From contig NZ_JAACFT010000028.1 of NCBI RefSeq assembly GCF_029051685.1, positions 1 to 64,000 of the forward strand: a DNA stretch of 64,000 bases. Direction: 5' to 3'. This DNA is from Bradyrhizobium sp. CSA207 (GTDB lineage Bacteria; Pseudomonadota; Alphaproteobacteria; Rhizobiales; Xanthobacteraceae). Made by a program: the position numbers and the translations under genes. Under the pieces are notes generated by a model. That model had not been told where the DNA came from, searched no databases, and saw nothing but the letters and a program-made list of their open reading frames with translations. Shown one piece after another: positions 34,601 to 43,228 of the stretch (positions are counted from its first letter, which is position 1; each line of letters starts with the position of its first letter).

Positions 34601-37600
34601 CTGAACCGTCCCGAGCTGACGGCGGAGCGGTTTGTGGCCGATCCGTTCAGCGCTGAGGCGGGGGCGCGGATGTACCGGACCGGGGATCTGGCGCGCTATC
34701 TGCCGGACGGCAATCTGGAGTTTTTGGGCCGCAACGACGACCAGGTGAAGATCCGGGGCTTCCGGATCGAGCCCGGCGAGATCGCGGCACGGCTCGTCGA
34801 ACACGCATTCGTGCGCGATGCGATCGTCGTGGCGCAACAGGATCGCACCGGCGAGAAGCGTCTGGTCGCCTATGTGGTTGCGGCTGCGGAGCACGCCGGC
34901 GAGGCTGAGGGATCTGACCTTGCCGGCACGTTGCGCGCGCATGTGAGTGCGCGGCTGCCCGACTACATGGTGCCGGCTGCGTTTGTGCGGCTAGCGGCGC
35001 TGCCGCTGACGGCAAACGGCAAGCTCGACCGCAAGGCGCTGCCGATGCCTGAGGATGCGGCCTATGCGCGCGCGGCCTATGAGCCGCCGCGCGGCGAGAC
35101 CGAGACCGCGCTGGCGACGATCTGGGCGGAGCTTCTCGGTGTGGCGCGGGTCGGACGCCACGACAGCTTCTTTGAGCTTGGCGGCCATTCGCTGCTGGCG
35201 GTGCAGCTGATGGCGCGTCTGCGGCGGCTGTCGCTGGGGATCGCGGTGCAGACCTTATTCGCCAAGCCGGTGCTGGCGGATCTGGCCGCAAGCCTGGGAA
35301 CTCATCAGGAGGTGGCGGTCCCGGCCAACCTGATCACCGCGAGCAGCACGGCGATTACGCCGCAGATGCTGCCGCTGATCGAGCTGACGCAGGGCGAGAT
35401 TGATCGGATCGTCGCCATGGTGCCTGGTGGCGTCGGCAACATCCAGGACATTTATGGTTTGTCGGCGCTGCAGGACGGCATCCTGTTCCATCATCTGCTC
35501 GCCAGCCACGGCGATCCGTACCTGCTGGTGTCGCAGATGGCGTTTGCCGACCGTGACCTGTTGGATCGCTATCTTGCCGCGGTTCAGCGGGTGGTGGATC
35601 GGCACGACATTCTGCGCACGGCCTTTGTCTGGGAGGGGCTGTCGAGCCCGGCCCAGGTGGTGTGGCGTCGTGCGCCGCTGGAGGTGAGCGAGGTCGAGCT
35701 GGACGGGTCTTCTGGCTCCGGCCACGAGCAGCTTAAGGATCGGTTTGATCCGCGCCAGCACCGCATCGATCTCGGCCGGGCGCCGCTGTTGCGGTTTGTG
35801 ATCGCGCGCGAGCCCGGCAGCGCGCGCTGGCTGCTGCTGGAGCTGCAGCACCATTTGATCGGGGATCAAACCACGCTGGAGGTGATGCATGCCGAGGTCC
35901 GGGCCGTGCTGGAGGGGCGCGAGCATGAGCTGATAGCCCCGCAGCCGTTCCGCAATCTGATGGCGCAGGCGCGTCTTGGTGTTGATGCCAAGGCGCATGA
36001 AGAGTTCTTCCGGGGGCTGCTGGCAGACATCGACGAGCCGACCATGCCGTTCGGGTTGAGCGAGATCCGCGGCGACGGCAGGGGGGGTCATGAGGCGCGG
36101 CGGATGCTGCCGCAGGCGCTCAACGCGCGGCTGCGGGAACAGGCGCGGCGGCTGGGGGTGAGCCTGGCGAGCCTGTGCCATCTGGCCTGGGGGCAGGTGG
36201 TGGCGCGCAGCAGCGGCCGCGAGCAGGTGGTGTTCGGCACGGTGCTGTTCGGCCGCATGCATGGCGGCGCCGGTACCGACCGCGCCATGGGCCTGTTCAT
36301 CAACACCCTGCCGCTGCGGCTTGATCTCGACGGCACCGGGGTCGAGGCGAGCGTGCGCACCACCCACGCCCGGCTGGCCGAGCTGCTGGCGCATGAGCAT
36401 GCCTCGCTGGCCTTGGCGCAACGCTGCAGCAGAGTTGCGGCACCAGCGCCGCTGTTCAGCGCGCTGTTGAACTATCGTCACACCACGCCAGCGGCCATGT
36501 CCGGTTCTGCATCGAATGATGGGCTAGAGGGGGTGGAATGGCTGGGCGGGGAGGAACGCACCAACTATCCCCTGTCCTTGTCGGTGGAGGATTTTGGCGA
36601 GGCGCTCGGTCTGACGGCGCAGGTGGCGGAGCCTGTCTCCGCGGATCGGGTCTGCGGCTACATGCAGCGCGCGCTCGAGCAAGTGGCTGAGGCGCTGGAG
36701 CATGCCCCCAATACGCCGGTGCGAGACCTGGACATCCTGTCGTCCGCTGAGCGCGCCTACGTCCTGGAGGAGTTGAACCGGACGGCGGCCCCCTATCCGG
36801 CGGAGCAGTGCATCCATCAGCTGTTCGAGGCGCAGGTGCGTCAAGCGCCGGACGCGGTGGCGGTGGTCGATGCGGACGCGCGCTTAAGCTATGGCGAGCT
36901 CAATGCACGGGCGAACCGCCTCGCGCATCATCTGATCGGGCTCGGGGTGAGGCCCGGGGATAGTGTTGCGACAATGCTGGACCGCTCCGTTGCGCTTGTG
37001 GTGGCGCAGTTGGCGACCCTGAAGGCGGGGGGAGTTTATGTCCCGATCGATCGCGCTCTTCCATCTGCACGACAAAGCTGGATACTGGCCGACTGTGATG
37101 CGCGCCTCGTGCTTAGCGAGAGTGACGATGACGATCTGGTTGAGGTGACGATCCCTGTTCTGCCCATTGAGCCGCTCATGGCCGGAACAGGATGTAGTAC
37201 CAATCCAGGCCTGGCATTGAGCGCCGAGGCCGCCGCTTATGTAATGTACACCTCCGGCTCGACCGGCGTTCCCAAGGGAGTTGTTGTTCCTCATCGTGCT
37301 GTCAACCGGCTCGTCATCAACAACGGCTATGCGGAGTTCAGCTCGAGGGATCGTGTGGGATGGCTGGGCAATCCCGCGTTTGATATCAGTACGCTGGAAG
37401 TCTGGGCACCGCTGCTACACGGTTCGAGCCTGATTGCGATTCCATACACTAATGTGCTGGAGCCAGAAGTGCTGCGCAGTCTGGTTCAGCAGCACCGCAT
37501 TACCGTCCTGCATTTGACAGCGGGGTTGTTCAGGCAGAGCGCTAATGATCTAGGCCCGGTGCTGGCGAGTTTGCTGTTGCTATTAGTTGGAGGTGATGCG

Positions 37601-39421
37601 GTTGATGTGGCGGCAGTAGCACGGGTGTTGAGGCAGAACCGACCGCAACATCTCTTGCACTGCTACGGTCCGACCGAGACGACGACCTTTGCGACAGTCT
37701 GCGAGATCAACGCGATTGATGAGCCATTCCAGCGGCTTCCCATTGGCCGACCGATCGCGAACACGCAGGTTTACCTGCTGGACGGTCATGCTGAGCCCGT
37801 TCCGTTTGGGGCGGTGGGGGAGCTTTACATCGGCGGGGCGGGGGTCGCGCATTGCTATCTGAACCGTCCCGAGCTGACGGCGGAGCGGTTTGTGGCCGAT
37901 CCGTTCAGCGCTGAGGCGGGGGCGCGGATGTACCGGACCGGGGATCTGGCGCGCTATCTGCCGGACGGCAATCTGGAGTTTTTGGGCCGCAACGACGACC
38001 AGGTGAAGATCCGGGGCTTCCGGATCGAGCCCGGCGAGATCGCGGCACGGCTCGTCGAACACGCATTCGTGCGCGATGCGATCGTCGTGGCGCAACAGGA
38101 TCGCACCGGCGAGAAGCGTCTGGTCGCCTATGTGGTTGCGGCTGCGGAGCACGCCGGCGAGGCTGAGGGATCTGACCTTGCCGGCACGTTGCGCGCGCAT
38201 GTGAGTGCGCGGCTGCCCGACTACATGGTGCCGGCTGCGTTTGTGCGGCTAGCGGCGCTGCCGCTGACGGCAAACGGCAAGCTCGACCGCAAGGCGCTGC
38301 CGATGCCTGAGGATGCGGCCTATGCGCGCGCGGCCTATGAGCCGCCGCGCGGCGAGACCGAGACCGCGCTGGCGACGATCTGGGCGGAGCTTCTCGGTGT
38401 GGCGCGGGTCGGACGCCACGACAGCTTCTTTGAGCTTGGCGGCCATTCGCTGCTGGCGGTGCAAGTGCTTGAGAAACTCCGGCGGCGGGGTTTGATCCTC
38501 GATCTTTCCGTGCATTTCACGAATCCTCGTCTCGATCAGTGCGCCGAGAAGGTGCGCCCCGCATCGAAGAACCATCGAAAATCTGCGAGCCAACTTATTC
38601 CACTTCGACTCGCGAACAGTCAGCCACTTATCCTCTGTCACGCTTGTGGCGGAGGGCTGAGCGTCTATGATGACCTCGTGCGGGCGCTGCCAGCTACACA
38701 GACCATCTACGGTATACATGCCCTAGAGTTCGGTCACGAACTCCTGAACGTAGGTTCGATTGACGAGATTGCCCAAGTCTATGCTCGGGCTATTGTTCCT
38801 GTGCTGCCGGACATGGCTTGTACGCTCGCCGGATGGTCTTTTGGCGGTATGCTCGCCCACGCCGTTGCTGGGATACTAATCTCTGCAAACGTGAGGGTCG
38901 ATTTAGTGGCATTGATCGATAGTGCCCATCCGTCGGCGCCAGAGACGCCTTCCACTCTCACCTTGGACCAGGAATGGTCTGAATTCCTTGCATTCATTGT
39001 CAACGAGGGAGGGTTGTTGCCTGAGCACGATGCAACCATGAAAATTCGACCGGGTGACTTCGCTACGCTCGCGAGCGCTGCTTTCGGTGCATGGAAAATC
39101 GGTGTACCGGCGCTTGAGGAAATCTTCCAAATGTTCATTCGCCATATTCGCGCGGGCAAACTATACGTGCCTAAGAAGGTTTCGGCGCTCTGCGTCTATT
39201 ACACTGGGGACTCCGCTAGCGCAGCAACTCCATGGCACGCTGCTTTCGAGAGCGTCGTTGAAGGGCCCCCTCTTCCTGGCGACCATGGTTCCCTTCTGAA
39301 GCAGCCAAATGTGACCGTTCTTGCGGAGGACCTCTCACATCGCCTTCCCGGCGAGGCATTCGTTCGCCGTCCAACAAAAGCTTCAAAAGACGCACCTTTT
39401 CCAATAGATCAGGACCTGTAG
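31622..39421 (+). CDS. two-module NRPS with N-terminal formyltransferase and C-terminal thioesterase
   Basis: 2599 residues. Order: formyltransferase N-domain about 66-235 (FNYHGGPLPRYAG with Asn153/His155, HTGD with Asp194) and C-domain 240-380; a partial condensation-like stretch 385-615 without HHxxxD; adenylation A1 about 640-1120 (YTSGSTGVPKG, CYGPTETTT, YRTGD, NGKLDRKALP); carrier T1, Ser1190 in LGGHSLL; condensation 1230-1690 with HHLIGD at 1410; A2 1725-2205; T2 Ser2276; thioesterase with Ser2406 (GWSFGG), His2555 (GDHG). By analogy with linear gramicidin initiation it may formylate the first residue, then join two identical residues and release a formyl-dipeptide or cyclised product. 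Start GTG overlaps the aminotransferase stop. Confidence 0.85.
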   Translation: MKMADRSPPLHAGARLSVATRSARHTRGGFVMDVGYEHHDICVLASSSCEVGDWGGQPPAASPIGSTVFVGGGTLAIRCAELAMEMGYVIGAALCADAIFRDWAARANIVCLASVEELAKLLNTEPVEWIFSVANPIILPADVFGRVRRGAFNYHGGPLPRYAGTHATSWALLAQETEYAIAWHRIDHGVHTGDLVVQRQVLIGPTDTALSLNLKCDEAAVEGCRELLTGLTNERLAARPQALADRSYVPRRRRPDAAGCLRWDRSAQDLSAMTRALDFGPHHSNPLCLSKALVGDDVVAVRCLEVSSGRSGLSAGSLVEIHPSHWRVATGTDDVDVWFDSLDGEALDARALARQSDLDLGHRLPILSDEEARGITVAHEMLAPGESFWRQRLEQCKILQLPFLSSSEAVVSPRRQSSSWLVPSALAELSPVDRAEYLLSALLIYLARITGESELQLGWTPVPTRSRAGFKAVEVLVASVVPMEIIIDLGHDFAEVRRAVAAEYAQLREHDSFARDIIARYPTLRAHEALRSRRPWSVGVTVTANSGSAAGDLASLSFKAPLSGDLLTFEVCALEGSFRWHFDAGRLAPKQIDRMTQHLQNLLCAVMADAQQPVGRIRLLSSAERAYVLEELNRTAAPYPAEQCIHQLFEAQVRQAPDAVAVVDADARLSYGELNARANRLAHHLIGLGVRPGDSVATMLDRSVALVVAQLATLKAGGVYVPIDRALPSARQSWILADCDARLVLSESDDDDLVEVTIPVLPIEPLMAGTGCSTNPGLALSAEAAAYVMYTSGSTGVPKGVVVPHRAVNRLVINNGYAEFSSRDRVGWLGNPAFDISTLEVWAPLLHGSSLIAIPYTNVLEPEVLRSLVQQHRITVLHLTAGLFRQSANDLGPVLASLRLLLVGGDAVDVAAVARVLRQNRPQHLLHCYGPTETTTFATVCEINAIDEPFQRLPIGRPIANTQVYLLDGHAEPVPFGAVGELYIGGAGVAHCYLNRPELTAERFVADPFSAEAGARMYRTGDLARYLPDGNLEFLGRNDDQVKIRGFRIEPGEIAARLVEHAFVRDAIVVAQQDRTGEKRLVAYVVAAAEHAGEAEGSDLAGTLRAHVSARLPDYMVPAAFVRLAALPLTANGKLDRKALPMPEDAAYARAAYEPPRGETETALATIWAELLGVARVGRHDSFFELGGHSLLAVQLMARLRRLSLGIAVQTLFAKPVLADLAASLGTHQEVAVPANLITASSTAITPQMLPLIELTQGEIDRIVAMVPGGVGNIQDIYGLSALQDGILFHHLLASHGDPYLLVSQMAFADRDLLDRYLAAVQRVVDRHDILRTAFVWEGLSSPAQVVWRRAPLEVSEVELDGSSGSGHEQLKDRFDPRQHRIDLGRAPLLRFVIAREPGSARWLLLELQHHLIGDQTTLEVMHAEVRAVLEGREHELIAPQPFRNLMAQARLGVDAKAHEEFFRGLLADIDEPTMPFGLSEIRGDGRGGHEARRMLPQALNARLREQARRLGVSLASLCHLAWGQVVARSSGREQVVFGTVLFGRMHGGAGTDRAMGLFINTLPLRLDLDGTGVEASVRTTHARLAELLAHEHASLALAQRCSRVAAPAPLFSALLNYRHTTPAAMSGSASNDGLEGVEWLGGEERTNYPLSLSVEDFGEALGLTAQVAEPVSADRVCGYMQRALEQVAEALEHAPNTPVRDLDILSSAERAYVLEELNRTAAPYPAEQCIHQLFEAQVRQAPDAVAVVDADARLSYGELNARANRLAHHLIGLGVRPGDSVATMLDRSVALVVAQLATLKAGGVYVPIDRALPSARQSWILADCDARLVLSESDDDDLVEVTIPVLPIEPLMAGTGCSTNPGLALSAEAAAYVMYTSGSTGVPKGVVVPHRAVNRLVINNGYAEFSSRDRVGWLGNPAFDISTLEVWAPLLHGSSLIAIPYTNVLEPEVLRSLVQQHRITVLHLTAGLFRQSANDLGPVLASLLLLLVGGDAVDVAAVARVLRQNRPQHLLHCYGPTETTTFATVCEINAIDEPFQRLPIGRPIANTQVYLLDGHAEPVPFGAVGELYIGGAGVAHCYLNRPELTAERFVADPFSAEAGARMYRTGDLARYLPDGNLEFLGRNDDQVKIRGFRIEPGEIAARLVEHAFVRDAIVVAQQDRTGEKRLVAYVVAAAEHAGEAEGSDLAGTLRAHVSARLPDYMVPAAFVRLAALPLTANGKLDRKALPMPEDAAYARAAYEPPRGETETALATIWAELLGVARVGRHDSFFELGGHSLLAVQVLEKLRRRGLILDLSVHFTNPRLDQCAEKVRPASKNHRKSASQLIPLRLANSQPLILCHACGGGLSVYDDLVRALPATQTIYGIHALEFGHELLNVGSIDEIAQVYARAIVPVLPDMACTLAGWSFGGMLAHAVAGILISANVRVDLVALIDSAHPSAPETPSTLTLDQEWSEFLAFIVNEGGLLPEHDATMKIRPGDFATLASAAFGAWKIGVPALEEIFQMFIRHIRAGKLYVPKKVSALCVYYTGDSASAATPWHAAFESVVEGPPLPGDHGSLLKQPNVTVLAEDLSHRLPGEAFVRRPTKASKDAPFPIDQDL
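33477..35205 (+). repeat. NRPS internal direct repeat, copy 1 (A1-T1)
   Basis: 1729 bp, repeated at 36735 with an offset of 3258 bp. By eye I found one difference, CGG here against CTG in copy 2 (Arg against Leu in LASL-R/L-LLLVGGD, base 34319). Confidence 0.9.
36735..38463 (+). repeat. NRPS internal direct repeat, copy 2 (A2-T2)
   Basis: Second copy of the 1.73-kb block. It starts at the TCCT before the linker SSAERAYVLEELN and ends just after the carrier-domain Ser motif, where the protein switches from GVQLMARL-type to VQVLEKL-type sequence. Confidence 0.9.
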
Positions 39422-39430
39422 TAGTGAAGT

Positions 39431-39450
39431 GGACCCCATCCGTGGGGTCC
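39431..39450 (+). terminator. hairpin after the NRPS gene
   Basis: Perfect 8-bp inverted repeat (GGACCCCA / TGGGGTCC) with a 4-base loop, starting 9 bases after the stop codon. There is no T-run after it, so it could be a factor-assisted terminator or a remnant of an IS end (TGAAGTGGACCCC resembles some IS termini). Confidence 0.45.
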
Positions 39451-39718
39451 CGGGGACCAATCGCTTAGTTGGATTCTCGGCCTCTCCGATCTCCTGATAT
39501 CACGCTGTGAACAGTACTGTCTGCTGCTGTTGTTGCGCCTGTGATGGTGTGGACGCCCCTCGATGGCATCGACGTACCAAAGTGAAGGGCGTTGAATCCA
39601 AAAGAGGAAGCGTCCGTGAACGAAGTTACAGCATTTTCCGGCCTGATTGAATCGCGAGGGATTCCCAAGGCGATGAGGATCTGATTCAAGCTTCGTGCTG
39701 GATCGGAGGCCAGCATGA

Positions 39719-40085
39719 ATGGTAAAGGCGCTTTCGATTGATCTTCGTGACCGTTTGATTGCCGCACTGGCGAAGGGGATGTCGCACCGTCAGGCTGCGG
39801 AACGCTTTGGGTAAGCGCCACAAGATCCGTTGGTGCGCTCTTGAGTGGGATGTCGATGATGCCAGGCCGAAGCGGCAGGGCGGCGATCCACGCTCTCAGG
39901 ACGGATCGAGGCGCATGCCACGCTATCCTGAGCATTATCGAGCAAGGATATCACGATCGCGGAGGTTCGAGCGAAACTGGCCGAGCAAGGTCTATCCTTC
40001 GGCATCGGCACACTCTGGCGCTTCTTCGATCGTCATCGGATCACGCTCAAAAAAGTCGGCGCGCGCCTCCGAACAGGAGTAAGCG
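39719..40085 (+). pseudogene. IS630-type transposase N-terminal relic
   Basis: MVKALSIDLRDRLIAALAKGMSHRQAAERFG, then in other frames IRWCALEWDVDDARPKRQGGD, EVRAKLAEQGLSFGIGTLWRFFDRHRITLKK. This is the DNA-binding half of an IS630 transposase with at least two frameshifts; the catalytic half is absent. Confidence 0.7.
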
Positions 40086-40184
40086 TAAAACCAATGTCCC
40101 GCGATGAGCAATGAGAGTTGCGCGTCCTCAGCTTGATAGTGCGCAGAAGAGTCGGAGTGTGCTTAAATTTTGGGGCGCCGCTTA

Positions 40185-40480
40185 GTTCGTCGAGTTCCGC
40201 CAGAAGATTGTTCCGACATCGACGGCCCGCTGCGCTTTCTCCGGATCGACGTCAACGCCATGCGCGGCTTCATTCATGACGCGGAGAGAATCGAGAAACT
40301 GTTGCGTACTGGCGGGCGCGAGGCCGCGGCGCCGCAGCTCTCGAAGCATGATGCCGAGACCGGTCGGGGCGGCGGAGAAAAGCCGTTCGCGGTCGCAAAA
40401 TCCCGCAGCGCGCGCTCGATCTCGATCCGCAGCCTGACGATGGACATGAGCGGAGATTCGCGAGCGAATTCTCGCTAACT
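40185..40480 (-). pseudogene. fragment of an unidentified protein
   Basis: Minus-strand pieces ESPLMSIVRLRIEIERALRDFATANGFSPPP and, after a shift, GLGIMLRELRRRGLAPASTQQFLDSLRVMNEAAHGVDVDPEKAQRAVDVGTIFWRELDEL look like a real helical protein C-terminus, but the family is not known to me. Confidence 0.45.
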
Positions 40481-40543
40481 CATCTTCAAGCTAGTTCCGA
40501 TCGCATCTTTAGACAGGAGCGCCGGCAAGTCGGCGATCAGCCA

Positions 40544-40723
40544 TCATGTCCAACGCCTACATCATCGAAGTTGAAAGCCATACCGCGGCATCGTCGCGAG
40601 GGACGAGCATGCTACCGCTTCTTTTCCTCAGATCGGATATCGACAGCCTCGAAGGCCGCGAGTTTCGCTCTCTGCGCACTGCCGAGTGTGCGGCGCGGGC
40701 GCTATTCCTAGTTAGGGCCAGGT
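40544..40723 (+). pseudogene. small protein, probably frameshifted internally
   Basis: 59 codons. MSNAYIIEVESHTA and DSLEGREFRSLRTAECAARAL resemble the two ends of a small protein I recall as frequent in Bradyrhizobium, in which a tyrosine/phenylalanine-rich middle (about YRFFSSD) lies between them; here the middle reads in a shifted frame. Confidence 0.4.
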
Positions 40724-40751
40724 GATCGGACCTGCGCGGAGGTTTGGCCCG

Positions 40752-40782
40752 TGGTAGCGGGGGAGGGACTGAAACCCCCGAC
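40752..40782 (-). other. tRNA 3'-end-like sequence, possible attachment-site remnant
   Basis: On the minus strand this 31-mer looks like the T-arm and acceptor end of a tRNA: GGGGGTTTCAGTCCCTCC, then CCCGCTACCA. The T-loop is irregular (TTTCAGT where TTCAAGT-like is expected), and no full cloverleaf precedes it. Such fragments are left by island integration, and an integrase relic lies 400 bp away. Confidence 0.35.
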
Positions 40783-41129
40783 TATCGTCAGCGCTTTCCC
40801 TCGTCGAATGCCGCTCCCCAGTTGAGGAACGGTGCACGGAAGGCGGGCAGGCGATCCCTGACCGCCGGGAATTCGCCGAACGGCTTGTGCGGCTCAGCTT
40901 GATACCAGAACGCCACCGAAGAGATGTCGTCCGCGCGGCGATTCGCATGGCCGTGCTCAATTGTGACTCGGATGTTTTTGCGGAGGATCACCGGGTCTTC
41001 GATGTGCCACCGATAAAGCGTCAGCGGTTTGAGCTCCAGTTCGGCCCGCCAGCGGCGATGATGCCATGATAGGGCGCGCTGTAGTCTTGAGTGGGGCACC
41101 AGGCCGTGTTGAAATAGTCTTCGGTGCCG

Positions 41130-41470
41130 GTGCCGTGCAGGGTGGGCGGCCAAGTATCGTTGGCGCCGGGGCTGAACCAGATCGTCTGTGCGCTACGGTT
41201 TTTCTACGGCGCGGCGAAGTCGCGGGACTTCGGATCGAAGACATCGACAGCGCCCGCGGCATCATCCAGGTGCCGCCACGGCAAGGGCGCGAAGGATCGC
41301 AACGTGATGCTGTCTGGGCATCCTGCGCATCTACCGGCGGCTCGCCCAGCCGCGGCTTTATCCGTTCCCTGGTCGTGACGAAGATCATCCGATCGATCAG
41401 ACCGTGTTGCTTGCACGCCGCCTGTCGGTCGGGTTGCAGGACGGTCGGGTTGTCACGGAGATAGAACGTC
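41130..41470 (+). pseudogene. tyrosine recombinase (integrase) relic
   Basis: Pieces in shifting frames: LNQIVCALRFFYGA (end of the N-terminal core-binding domain), RRGEVAGLRIEDIDSARGIIQV (first catalytic Arg region), RHGKGAKDRNVMLS and PFPGRDEDHPIDQTVL. This is the type of integrase often found beside IS91-like elements. The active-site Tyr region is not intact. Confidence 0.6.
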
Positions 41471-41785
41471 TCGTCGCCGGTGGCGACCATCAAGACCCAA
41501 TGCCGGCGAGTGATCTCGGCCGCCAGGATCTCGATTCCGTCGAGCGAAAGCGTAAATTTGCTCGCAAAGGCATTCCTATCTATTTTGACGGTGAGGCCCT
41601 ATGCTCAGGCCCACCAAGGGGATGGACGCCACCCCCTCGCCGCCGCCGTCGCCCGCCCGCTGCGTTTCTGGTGAGGCGAGCGACGGCGGCTCCGAGGGGA
41701 TGGCTCGGCCGGACCCCATGATCGATTTTGCAGAACTTGACGCACATAACTCGAGGCTCGAAGCTACGCGGGGCGTTGCCTAACG

Positions 41786-43228
41786 TTAATTGGGTTTGGC
41801 CGGTATCTCGGGCGATGGCGTGGCGCCTAGCTGCTCGGCTGATGAGGAAGTCGCGGCCGATGGCACGGTGGTCGACCGGGCTGCGCCCATTGGGGAGCGG
41901 CCGACGATAATGGTGAGCAGACCCTGGCCCCACAGCCGCTGTGCGGCCCTCTTGGCGTCCTCTAACGTCACTGCATCGACGACGGCGTTATGCTTTTTGA
42001 CATAGTCGATCGGCAGCTTATCAAGCTGATGCTGCAGCAGCGTTCGCGCAAGCTTCGAGGATGTGTTGAGGGCCAGCATCTGTGAGCCCCTCAGGTAAGA
42101 CTTTGCATCGTCGAGCTCCTGCTGGGTCGGTCCTTCCTCGGCGATTCGGCGCGCTTGCTTCTCGATCTGTTCGACCGTCTCGTCAGCGCGATCGGCGGGG
42201 GTGCCGCTATTGCCGACAAATATGGCGGAATGATCCATCCAGACCAAGCGCTCATGGACCGAATAGGCCAGCCCGCGCTTCTCGCGGACTTCGCGGAACA
42301 GCCGCGACGTCAGACCGGTGCTGCCGAGGATGTGGTTGACGACATAGGCCGCCATGAAATCGGGCTCGCTGCGGCGGACGCCGGGACCGCCGAAAGCCAC
42401 AACGGTCTGGGGCACATCGAGCGGAATGAAGACGCGCTGCGGCGGTGTTGCTGCGACCACGTCGGGCACCGGCATCGACTCCGCCATGGCCGGCAGGCCG
42501 CCAAAAGTCCTGTCGAGCAATTTGCACAGGGCCTCTGGATCGACGTCGCCGACAACCGCGATCTTGAGCGTGTCTTTTGCCATCACGCGTCGGACATAGC
42601 CCTTGAGATCTGCGACGTCGATCTTTGGCACGCTCTCGATCGTGCCTCTGGCCTCCCGAGCATAAGGATGATCGTTAAAGGCGACTTCGAGGAATTTGCG
42701 ATTGGCGAGGGACGAAGGATCGGTCGAGTCGCGCCGCAGGTTCGCAAGCATGCTGGCACGAATCCGTTCGACATCGGCCGCGTCGAACCGCGGCGAGGTT
42801 AGTGCCATCCGTAACAGGTCGAAGGCCTCGTCCCTGTTGTCTTCGAGCGTGAGCAAGGCACCGCGGAGGTGATCGCGGGTCGATCCAAAGCTCAGCTCAA
42901 TGGCGCGACGGTCGAGCCGCTCATGAAAGGTCTGAGAATCTAGATCGCCGGAGCCTTCATCGAGTAGGCCAGAAACCATGTAGCCGACGCCGGGTTTATC
43001 GGTCGGGTCTTGGGTCGCGCCGCCGCCGAAAGCGTATTCCATCGCAATCAACGGGACAGTGGCGTCCTGCACGAACCAGGCTACTATACCGCAAGATGAC
43101 ACCAGGCGCTGGATCTTGGTCGCGGCACGCGTTCCGGTCGCGGAAAGCGAACGTGGCGAGGCGAGCATCGCGGTTGAGAGCGAGGCTCCGCCGACGAGGA
43201 CCGCACGACGTGTGCAGGAGTAGGTCAT
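41786..43228 (-). CDS. M16 peptidase-like protein, non-catalytic partner
   Basis: 480 residues from ATG 43228, with a signal-like N-terminus (RRAVLVGGASLSTAMLASPRSLSA). It has the M16 fold (GVGYMVSGLLDEGSGD, LKIAVVGDVDPEALCKLLDRTFGGLP, GSTGLTSRLFREVREKRGLAYSV, GNSGTPADRADETVEQI) but lacks the HxxEH zinc motif. In two-gene M16 systems one subunit binds zinc and the other, with the R...Y substrate loop as seen here, does not. The start overlaps the stop of the catalytic partner by 4 bp. The pair is likely exported. Confidence 0.8.
   Translation of the reverse strand: MTYSCTRRAVLVGGASLSTAMLASPRSLSATGTRAATKIQRLVSSCGIVAWFVQDATVPLIAMEYAFGGGATQDPTDKPGVGYMVSGLLDEGSGDLDSQTFHERLDRRAIELSFGSTRDHLRGALLTLEDNRDEAFDLLRMALTSPRFDAADVERIRASMLANLRRDSTDPSSLANRKFLEVAFNDHPYAREARGTIESVPKIDVADLKGYVRRVMAKDTLKIAVVGDVDPEALCKLLDRTFGGLPAMAESMPVPDVVAATPPQRVFIPLDVPQTVVAFGGPGVRRSEPDFMAAYVVNHILGSTGLTSRLFREVREKRGLAYSVHERLVWMDHSAIFVGNSGTPADRADETVEQIEKQARRIAEEGPTQQELDDAKSYLRGSQMLALNTSSKLARTLLQHQLDKLPIDYVKKHNAVVDAVTLEDAKRAAQRLWGQGLLTIIVGRSPMGAARSTTVPSAATSSSAEQLGATPSPEIPAKPN

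Noticed and set aside
34325..34942. 205-codon minus ORF, seen twice (also 37583-38200), looking like a repeated gene
   Set aside because: It is the antisense of the duplicated A domain; the duplication belongs to the NRPS gene.
35255..36481. 408-codon minus-strand ORF inside the NRPS
   Set aside because: Antisense shadow of the condensation domain; His/Gln/Arg-rich with no motif.
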